This document shows, piece by piece, positions 1 to 5,067 of a stretch of 5,067 nucleotides of DNA. The DNA comes from Flavobacteriales bacterium (GTDB lineage Bacteria; Bacteroidota; Bacteroidia; Flavobacteriales_D; Sanyastnellaceae), in assembly GCA_027488055.1 (NCBI GenBank), contig JAIYCK010000005.1:1-5067 (forward strand), in the 5' to 3' direction. The notes beneath the pieces were generated by a model. It saw only the letters and a program-made list of their open reading frames with translations. It was not told where the DNA came from and ran no database searches. How positions within the stretch are numbered: the stretch's first letter is position 1; every line of letters begins with the position of its first letter. The translations under genes were made by a program, and so were the position numbers.

Positions 1-1460
1 GAGGGAGTCAAAGGAGTAAATGCATCCACCAAGCGTCCAATGCCATCTCTCACCTCCACACGACGCAAAGGCTCGTCCGTCAAATTGCGCAGATAAACCC
101 AACCTTTAGCAGGATTAGGGAATACTTCAAATGGCTTGCCTTCCACCTCTGAGGGATTGGCAGATAAAATCGGGAAGACACCATCAAATTTACTTTGACC
201 CGTAACAAAAGGATCCAAATACTCTTTGAGCGATTCCCAACTATTTGATAGCATCGCAAAATAATCCTTGCCATTGCCCTCGCAATCCAGATCGCCGCCA
301 ATTTGTATACCTACTAGATTGAGTTCTTCATCAAAAAGTGGACTTCCCATGCTTCCGCGAAAGGTTCCGCCATCGTTCCAATGATCGACGGCTGCGACGG
401 TGATTCCTTGCCATTCGGTAATTTCCATTTGACCATTGAACTCAGACAAGGATTGAGGCATTCCAAACGCGTGTTGGATCAAGAAAAGGCGTCGCTCCTC
501 TGCCACCCACTCCGTTTGCCATCCGCTATAAAACGCGGACCAATTCTGTCTCGGCATATCCCTCAGTCGCACCAATGCCACCCCTGTCTCGGGATTGGTA
601 TCCTTTATCAAACCACCGCAGACCGCTTTGTTCCAGCAATGCACCGTCGGATTTGTACAAGCGCTGCCTGCAATATCAAAGAGAAACAACCATCGGGATG
701 GCAGACCAAGAAGCATGGATTGTGCAGTCATGATATAGGGAATCCCATTGCTTGCGGTATTATTCAAGAGCACCGAAGTACCCAAGCGCTGACCATCATC
801 CACAATGGACATCAGAACAGCCGAAGAAGCATTAACCTGCGCCGTATTGTTGACAGAATAACTGAGCAATTCGAAGCATTCGTTCCCAGTAATTGGGGCA
901 TGCTTCACATCTATATAAGCAGCTGCAACCGCTTCGATTTGAAGCGAGCCTGTGCCGCGAAAGGCGTGAGGTTCATAATACTCAATGACAATTCTTTTGC
1001 CCGCCACTGGAGGGGTAATGAAAGGCTGGTCTTCGGTATTGTGTCGGCGGTTGAGCGGACCGATGAAGTCAGATTTATCGGACGTATAAAAATACACGGA
1101 TCCACCTTCGGGGACGCGCAACGACTGGATTGAAAAACCCAACGAATATGCTTCTTCAATTTCGACACCACACATCCAAATGCGATCTCCATTGTTCAGA
1201 TTCGTCCAGCGGCCACTATTCTCTAAATTGATATCACAAAGCACTCTTTTGGCGAAGCGCATGGGCACGGATTTGTTGCCATCCTGAAGCGCATCCTCTG
1301 CCAATAATGCCGGAATATCGAGCGCTGGAATGGTTTTCCAAATACTGCCATTGGTATGATCAAAACCGATTTGCCAAGACAACGGCTCACCTTCACGATC
1401 GATTTGAGCGCACAATGGCACTGCAAGCAGATACAAGAAGAGGAGCAGCATGCGTTTCAT
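1..1460 (-). CDS. Secreted lysyl-endopeptidase-like S1 pseudoprotease with T9SS sorting domain (3' end beyond window)
   Basis: This is an open frame of 486 codons from ATG at 1460, without a stop before the left edge. Residues 1-19 form a signal peptide (positive start, Leu-rich core, cleavage likely after Cys-Ala). Residues about 65-185 are the N-terminal beta domain that precedes many Bacteroidota trypsin-like proteases ('NLENSG', 'GDRIW', 'EYYEP'). Residues about 195-420 match the fold of Achromobacter protease I: 'LLNNTA' (231-236), 'PYIMTA' (241-246), 'CGG' (281), 'ALVRL' (295), 'YSGW' (311), 'GSPLFD' (372-377), 'YLDP..TG' (414). The three triad positions are substituted: His to Ser248, Asp to Gly293, Ser to Met371. 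Residues 444 onward ('FEVFPNPAKG') begin a type A T9SS sorting domain cut by the edge. I infer a secreted or surface-attached protein without classical serine-protease activity. Family assignment is strong; the biological role is unknown. Confidence 0.93.
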   Translation of the reverse strand, partial: MKRMLLLFLYLLAVPLCAQIDREGEPLSWQIGFDHTNGSIWKTIPALDIPALLAEDALQDGNKSVPMRFAKRVLCDINLENSGRWTNLNNGDRIWMCGVEIEEAYSLGFSIQSLRVPEGGSVYFYTSDKSDFIGPLNRRHNTEDQPFITPPVAGKRIVIEYYEPHAFRGTGSLQIEAVAAAYIDVKHAPITGNECFELLSYSVNNTAQVNASSAVLMSIVDDGQRLGTSVLLNNTASNGIPYIMTAQSMLLGLPSRWLFLFDIAGSACTNPTVHCWNKAVCGGLIKDTNPETGVALVRLRDMPRQNWSAFYSGWQTEWVAEERRLFLIQHAFGMPQSLSEFNGQMEITEWQGITVAAVDHWNDGGTFRGSMGSPLFDEELNLVGIQIGGDLDCEGNGKDYFAMLSNSWESLKEYLDPFVTGQSKFDGVFPILSANPSEVEGKPFEVFPNPAKGWVYLRNLTDEPLRRVEVRDGIGRLVDAFTPLTP

Positions 1461-1562
1461 TTGCAATGCACGTGGTGTTAGTTAAAAGGTTGGTCTTACA
1501 GGATAGACGCTTTGAATGGATGAAAGTTGCTCCAGCGAAGCTAGCTCACACCTTAATTATAA

Positions 1563-1595
1563 GCAAGATACAAAAAAAGCATCAAATGGGGCAAA
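1563..1595 (-). promoter_or_regulatory. Possible Bacteroidota-type promoter for the pseudoprotease gene
   Basis: On the minus strand a TTTG (1592-1595) is followed after 21 bp by TATCTTGC (1563-1570). This resembles the Bacteroidota sigma consensus TTTG / TAnnTTTG, with an imperfect downstream box. A TATAAT hexamer also lies nearby on the same strand at 1556-1561. Either would leave a leader of roughly 90-100 nt before the ATG at 1460. It is only a consensus resemblance in A/T-rich DNA. Confidence 0.25.
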
Positions 1596-1638
1596 AAAAA
1601 GTGAAGCCCTAGGCATCCTTTTGTGCCTAAAAAGCATC
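1574..1638. repeat. Direct repeats AAAAAGCATC / GCATCCT in the divergent region
   Basis: The 10-mer AAAAAGCATC occurs at 1574-1583 and again at 1629-1638, 55 bp apart start to start, close to five helical turns. A third GCATC lies between them at 1613-1617, and GCATCCT is shared by 1613-1619 and 1634-1640, 21 bp apart (about two turns). Same-face spacing would suit a regulator binding several sites. Chance in A-rich sequence is a fair alternative. Confidence 0.35.
1610..1629. repeat. Inverted repeat TAGGCA-N8-TGCCTA
   Basis: Perfect 6-bp arms at 1610-1615 and 1624-1629 flank an 8-nt spacer, 41 bp before the Kazal-gene ATG. No T-run follows on either strand, so a terminator is unlikely. It may be an operator, or a small hairpin in the 5' leader of the inhibitor mRNA. 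Confidence 0.35.
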
Positions 1639-1670
1639 CTAATAATAAGAAACACATAATCTTATATCCT

Positions 1671-2852
1671 ATGAAAAACATTACCCTCATTGCTTGCATG
1701 CTTTTGCTTGGGTTGAGCGCCCGCATCACTGCCCAAAACTGCATCGACAGCACGTTGATAGATGTTTCAGTGCTTTGCCCGTTCATCTACGATCCTGTCT
1801 GCGGCTGCAACGGAATAACCTATGCAAACGCTTGCGAAGCCGTTAATTATGGCGGCGTGACGATGTATTCACCCGGAGAATGCTCCCAACTCGGATGTTT
1901 AAGTGTGGGAGGAATCGACTTCGGTATGTGCGATATGTTCTTGGGATACGCTTGGACAGGTCAAACCTGCGAAGGGATTTCGGGTTGCGGTTACATTGCA
2001 GAAGAAGTTGACTACAGTCCATCCTTTTATACAACCATTGAAGATTGCACAGCACAATGTGGAGGCGGGGCATGCATTAGCCAGCAACAACTCGAAGCAG
2101 GGGCATTAGTGGATTGCTCAAATGAATATCTCCCTGTGTGCGGTTGCAATGGTATCACCTACAACAATGAGTGCATGGCCTATTATTACGGGGGTACTAC
2201 AACCATGTCAATTGGCGCATGCGACGGAGCCTTCGAGTATTGTCCGCGCATCCCAGCGGAAGTGGATTTTGGCGACTGTGCAATGCCTCTCGGCTGGGCG
2301 CTTACCACCCAAGGCTGTGTAGAGTTATCTGGCTGCGGTTACATTGGCACCAATGGATATGACTACAGCTCCTTCTTTTTTACATCGAGCTACGCTTGTG
2401 GCAATAATTGTATCAACGAGGTGGTAATCGAATGCATCGATAGCACCCAAATCGACCTACAAGTGATGTGTCCTGCTATTTGGGAGCCGGTTTGTGGCTG
2501 CGACTCGGTGACCTACAGCAACAGTTGTGAGGCTATGTATCATAATGGAGTGATGATATTCAATCCAGGTGAATGCACAACAGACATTGGTAAATTGTCC
2601 ATTGATTCCGATCAGATGACCATTTTCCCCAACCCTGCCCGAGCTCAAATACAAGTAAGACTCGCTCATTTCGACTCAGGCACATTGGAAATATACAATT
2701 TAAATGGCCAATTGGCCATGCCTTCTACTCCAGTCAAAATAAATAATCAAGTGGTGCAACTAAATGGTCTCGCAAATGGACTATATATCGTGGAATGGGT
2801 CGGAAACGACCAAAAAAGACTTCGAACGCATATGATCAAATCAGACCTTTGA
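1671..2852 (+). CDS. Secreted multi-Kazal protease-inhibitor protein with T9SS sorting domain
   Basis: The protein has 393 residues. The ATG at 1671 is chosen because it opens directly onto a signal peptide (MKN..., hydrophobic 4-16, cleavage near 'ITAQ' 19-22); an in-frame GTG at 1623 would add a 16-residue polar tail before it. Three Kazal-like domains share the cysteine pattern C-x11/13-C-x7-C-x1-C-x8-C-x15-C: residues 24-71, 135-184 and 255-302, each with 'PVCGC..(I/V)TY'. This is the bacterial 'CGC' variant of the Kazal fold. Between them lie two copies (76-130, 191-247) of a different six-cysteine module. Residues about 316-393 ('IFPNPA', 'GLANGLYIVEW') are a type A T9SS sorting domain. 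The expected role is inhibition of serine proteases outside the cell or at its surface; the target is unknown. The gene is divergent from the pseudoprotease and convergent with the RND exporter. Confidence 0.93.
   Translation: MKNITLIACMLLLGLSARITAQNCIDSTLIDVSVLCPFIYDPVCGCNGITYANACEAVNYGGVTMYSPGECSQLGCLSVGGIDFGMCDMFLGYAWTGQTCEGISGCGYIAEEVDYSPSFYTTIEDCTAQCGGGACISQQQLEAGALVDCSNEYLPVCGCNGITYNNECMAYYYGGTTTMSIGACDGAFEYCPRIPAEVDFGDCAMPLGWALTTQGCVELSGCGYIGTNGYDYSSFFFTSSYACGNNCINEVVIECIDSTQIDLQVMCPAIWEPVCGCDSVTYSNSCEAMYHNGVMIFNPGECTTDIGKLSIDSDQMTIFPNPARAQIQVRLAHFDSGTLEIYNLNGQLAMPSTPVKINNQVVQLNGLANGLYIVEWVGNDQKRLRTHMIKSDL
1740..2576 (+). repeat. Alternating Kazal / six-Cys modules (K1-X1-K2-X2-K3) inside the inhibitor gene
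   Basis: The modules are K1 1740-1883, X1 1896-2060, K2 2073-2222, X2 2241-2411 and K3 2433-2576. The two X modules have cysteine spacings C-x10/11-C-x12-C-x5-C-x19/20-C-x3-C and share 'DFG', 'LG.A', 'SGCGYI' and 'DYS..F'. At DNA level X1 and X2 share TGCGGTTACATTG at 1986-1998 and 2334-2346. K1 and K3 both open with 'CIDST.ID', unlike K2. The pattern points to growth of the gene by duplication of a Kazal-X unit. Confidence 0.85.
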
Positions 2853-3098
2853 TCTATTTTGTTTGGTTTTGGTGATTAAAAAAGTGAGTTAGTGAAATGC
2901 CTTATCCAATCCATTGGTCAAACTGGCGAGGATGAGTGTGTAGCGTTGAAAAGGTTGTGATTCCTAAATACACAACAATTGTTTTTTCGTTTTTACCATG
3001 AAGATACATCCGTATTTTCAAAGCAATGGAAAGAGGCAGCATCACGTCTGCCTCTTTTCATTTGATTCCACCCCATGCATAACTAGCTGCCTGTACAG
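2853..3098. other. Convergent intergenic region
   Basis: This 246-bp stretch lies between the 3' ends of two convergent genes. Apart from the hairpin at 3028-3059 and a 10-bp palindrome AACAATTGTT at 2974-2983, nothing recognisable was seen. A 47-codon ORF starting with ATG at 2998 runs through the terminator hairpin into the end of the exporter gene and is not credible. Confidence 0.6.
3028..3059. terminator. Likely bidirectional rho-independent terminator
   Basis: A perfect 10-bp stem, AAAGAGGCAG (3030-3039) with CTGCCTCTTT (3048-3057), closes an 8-nt loop and extends by a G-U and a G-C pair to 3028/3059. The stem itself supplies a U-rich 3' side in both directions (CTCTTTTCATTT on plus, CTCTTTCC on minus). 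It lies 39 bp past the exporter stop and about 175 bp past the inhibitor stop, so it best serves the exporter and may also stop read-through from the inhibitor gene. Confidence 0.75.
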
Positions 3099-5067
3099 TC
3101 AAATTTTCATTGGAGCATCATTCTTATTTCTTTTCTTGTAGAAGAACATAACCACAATCGGAGTGACCACCAACTCCGCAATCAGCGCAATGAAAAGGGT
3201 CATACTGATCAGCAGGCCGATGTAAAAAGTGCCGAGAAAATCGGAGAAAATCAGCATCAGAAATCCGCCAGACAAGATCAATGAGGTCACGATCATGGCC
3301 TTACCAGTGGTTAGAAAAGTTCTTTTCACCGCATAATTCACACTGAGTCCTTCGTACAACAAGGTGCGGACGCGGGCAAGAAAATGAATCGTATCGTCCA
3401 CTGCAATACCAAAAGCAATGTTGAAGATGATACTGGTTGAAACCTTGAGCGGGATGCCCGCAAAACCCATGATACCCCCAACAATGAACAAAGGAATCAG
3501 ATTGGGAACAATCGTTAGAATGATCATTCGCCAAGACCTGTATACCAAACCCATGACCAACCCAATGGCTAGCACCGATAACAATAGATCGAGTACCATG
3601 TTGTCTACAAGATATTTGTTGTTGAGGTCGATCAAATGAGCCGTACCCGTGACTTCGGCCTTCATGCCGGATTGAAAACGAGTTGTTACAAATTGTTGGA
3701 GTTTTGCATTTTGCTCTTCATAATGCTTGCGTCCTACATCGGCCAGTTTGCCGCTCACACGCAAGGTATTGGAGTCTCGGTGGTATAGCAGATTCAAAAT
3801 GGGTTCAAAGTCCTTTCTGTTGAGGAATTTTTTGATTTTAGCCAAACTTGCAGGGTCATCTGGTACTGTATTGTAGGCAGGGTCACCTGCATTCAGTGCC
3901 TTATTGGCTCCACCTATGACAACGGGCAATGACAATACACTCCCTACTTGATATTGATCGCGCAAATACGTATCTAGGGCCGCCAACTCATTCAATACAA
4001 TCGGATCAAATACATCTTTTCCCGCTGGAACATCGATTTTCAATTCAAACGGTCGACAACCACTGAAGTGCGTTTCCATGTAATTGAATTCGCGTTTGAG
4101 CAAATGGGTGTCACGCAAATCTTCGAGCATGAGATTATCCACCTTGATGGTCGAAATGCCCCATGCACTGAGCAGCAACAAAGCTAAACTGCAAGGTAAT
4201 ACCCACTTGCGATGGCGTAGCAGAGCGATGTATGCACGTCGCAATTTGGCCGTCCAAAAATCCTCCGATACAGCAAACGTATACAACCGTTGTGGCCGCG
4301 CTAACAGCAAAATAGCCGGTAGAATCGTAAAGGTGAGGCCATATGCAAGCAGCACACCCACAGAGGTGTAAAGACCAAAATTAGAGATGGGCTCGATATT
4401 GGAAAAAACCAAGGATAAAAATCCAATGCTCGTGGTCAATGCTGTCAGGAAGGTGGCCAATCGGATGCTCTTAAATGCGTACTTAATAGCATCTCTTTTG
4501 TCCCGACCATTGCGCAATTCTTGCATGTATTTGGTAAGTACGTGCACGGAATCGCTCATTCCGACTACGAATAGAATCGTGGGCAAAACGGTCATCATGA
4601 GATCCAACTCGTTGCCGATGAGTCGCACAAATGCCAAGGTCCATAGGATACTCATCAGGACGATAAGGGTGGGAATAAAAATGCCCCAGCCGCTTCGAAA
4701 AGCGATGAACAAGAAGATGATGGTCAAGACCAAACTCATGGATATAAAGAGGAACAATTCCTGCATCATGAGCTCTACATACATGCGTTGGCCAAAGGCC
4801 CTGCCAATCAAATGTGTCCGATCGAATTTGAATTTGGCCACCATTGCTTCCAATGATTGACTCAAGGCATCGCATTTCTCCTTGGAGAGCTTTTGAGTGT
4901 GTTTGAGGTTGATCGCAATTGACTTACCATCCTCTGAAAAAAACAAGCCTACCCACTGTCCTTCTTGATAAATACGGCTGCTGTCTGCATCGAACTGCTC
5001 GAGCATAGCCTGATCAATCACTGGAATTTCGAAAAAAAAAAAAAAAAATGGATCTTGATAATATTCC
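3099..5067 (-). CDS. RND-superfamily (MMPL/COG1033-like) exporter, N-terminus beyond window
   Basis: The frame stops at 3099-3101 and stays open to the right edge, giving about 655 residues. Counting from the GTG at 5021 as residue 1: end of the first extracytoplasmic domain (1-85), five membrane segments (about 88-108, 112-133, 142-162, 190-208, 215-241), a cytoplasmic linker, TM7 (272-290), a second extracytoplasmic domain (291-470), then TM8-TM12 (471-628) and a basic tail. The proton-relay acidic motifs of RND pumps are visible: 'GMSDSVH' with Asp157 in TM4 and 'GIAVDDTIHFL' with Asp542/Asp543 in TM10. Comparing the two halves, TM1 and about 100 residues of loop 1 are missing to the right, so the GTG at 5021 is not the true start. 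Relatives are proton-driven inner-membrane exporters, several acting on lipids; this substrate cannot be read from sequence. Confidence 0.92.
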   Translation of the reverse strand, partial: EYYQDPFFFFFFEIPVIDQAMLEQFDADSSRIYQEGQWVGLFFSEDGKSIAINLKHTQKLSKEKCDALSQSLEAMVAKFKFDRTHLIGRAFGQRMYVELMMQELFLFISMSLVLTIIFLFIAFRSGWGIFIPTLIVLMSILWTLAFVRLIGNELDLMMTVLPTILFVVGMSDSVHVLTKYMQELRNGRDKRDAIKYAFKSIRLATFLTALTTSIGFLSLVFSNIEPISNFGLYTSVGVLLAYGLTFTILPAILLLARPQRLYTFAVSEDFWTAKLRRAYIALLRHRKWVLPCSLALLLLSAWGISTIKVDNLMLEDLRDTHLLKREFNYMETHFSGCRPFELKIDVPAGKDVFDPIVLNELAALDTYLRDQYQVGSVLSLPVVIGGANKALNAGDPAYNTVPDDPASLAKIKKFLNRKDFEPILNLLYHRDSNTLRVSGKLADVGRKHYEEQNAKLQQFVTTRFQSGMKAEVTGTAHLIDLNNKYLVDNMVLDLLLSVLAIGLVMGLVYRSWRMIILTIVPNLIPLFIVGGIMGFAGIPLKVSTSIIFNIAFGIAVDDTIHFLARVRTLLYEGLSVNYAVKRTFLTTGKAMIVTSLILSGGFLMLIFSDFLGTFYIGLLISMTLFIALIAELVVTPIVVMFFYKKRNKNDAPMKI
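5032..5048. repeat. 17-bp A/T homopolymer within the exporter reading frame
   Basis: Seventeen consecutive A on plus (T in the coding strand) encode, together with the next base, six phenylalanines in the extracytoplasmic loop before TM2 ('QDP' then Phe6 then 'EIPV'). Both flanks are open in the same frame as given. A run this long is prone to slippage in replication and to length errors in sequencing. Confidence 0.95.

Larger units (their letters stand above)
1461..1670. promoter_or_regulatory. Divergent intergenic region between pseudoprotease and Kazal-inhibitor genes
   Basis: These 210 bp separate the start codons of two genes read outward in opposite directions, so both promoters and any shared operator should lie here. 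The stretch is A/T-rich, especially around 1550-1600 and 1629-1670, and holds no credible gene. Neither start codon has a convincing Shine-Dalgarno site, which is normal in Bacteroidota; A/T-rich leader precedes the plus-strand start. Short repeats within it are listed separately. I saw no riboswitch or RNA gene. Confidence 0.7.

Noticed and set aside
342..353. Ser370 or Ser373 as an alternative nucleophile in the pseudoprotease
   Set aside because: In G-S-M-G-S-P the nucleophile position, third in GxSGxP, is Met371. The flanking serines match non-catalytic positions of the active family (GSSGSP), and the His and Asp are absent as well.
381..1133. A 250-codon plus-strand ORF
   Set aside because: It is antisense to the 486-codon pseudoprotease frame, which has signal peptide, protease-fold motifs and sorting domain. 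The plus-strand translation has no recognisable domain.
1623..1670. GTG at 1623 as start of the Kazal protein
   Set aside because: It would put 16 polar residues before an otherwise standard signal peptide beginning at ATG 1671, and it overlaps the inverted repeat.
2974..2983. Palindrome AACAATTGTT followed by a T-run
   Set aside because: It has no room for a loop and is too weak for a terminator; a 10-bp A/T-rich palindrome is not significant alone.
2998..3141. A 47-codon plus-strand ORF (ATG at 2998)
   Set aside because: It passes through the terminator hairpin and into the 3' end of the opposite exporter gene, with no homology seen.
4387..4860. Plus-strand ORF of 157 codons, and a minus-strand ORF of 130 codons at 4483-4875
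   Set aside because: Both are shadows of the RND exporter, whose membrane segments and Asp motifs fix the coding frame.
5019..5021. GTG at 5021 as the true start of the exporter
   Set aside because: The frame stays open to the window edge, and TM1 plus most of loop 1 of the RND fold would be missing.

Overview
The window comes from a member of the Bacteroidota. Two predicted secreted proteins start with a signal peptide ending in Ala-Gln and finish with a 'FPNP'-type type IX secretion (T9SS) sorting domain. Base composition is moderate and there are no strong Shine-Dalgarno sites, as is usual in this phylum. The genus cannot be named from the sequence.

Layout. (1) 1460 down to 1 on the minus strand, running off the left edge: 486 uninterrupted codons of a lysyl-endopeptidase-like (S1 trypsin-fold) secreted protein. 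The landmarks of that family align well, but the catalytic His, Asp and Ser positions read Ser248, Gly293 and Met371, so it looks like a secreted pseudoprotease. Because it has no stop inside the window, a list of complete ORFs shows only antisense and out-of-frame shadows here. (2) 1461-1670: a 210-bp divergent promoter region with short direct and inverted repeats. (3) 1671-2852 on the plus strand: a 393-residue secreted protein with three Kazal-type inhibitor domains alternating with two copies of a six-cysteine module, then a T9SS sorting domain. (4) 2853-3098: a convergent intergenic region with a strong hairpin that probably terminates transcription from both sides. (5) 5067 down to 3099 on the minus strand: the C-terminal 655 or so residues of an RND-superfamily (MMPL/COG1033-like) membrane exporter whose N-terminus lies beyond the right edge. 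A 17-bp A/T homopolymer sits inside its reading frame.

How the parts relate. The first two genes are divergent and share one control region. Both products are predicted to leave the cell by the T9SS. One is a protease fold that has lost its catalytic residues and the other is a multi-domain protease inhibitor. The pairing suggests a secreted protease-control, decoy or adhesion system. That link is inferred from position and family only. The RND exporter converges on the inhibitor gene and shows no evident functional tie to the pair.
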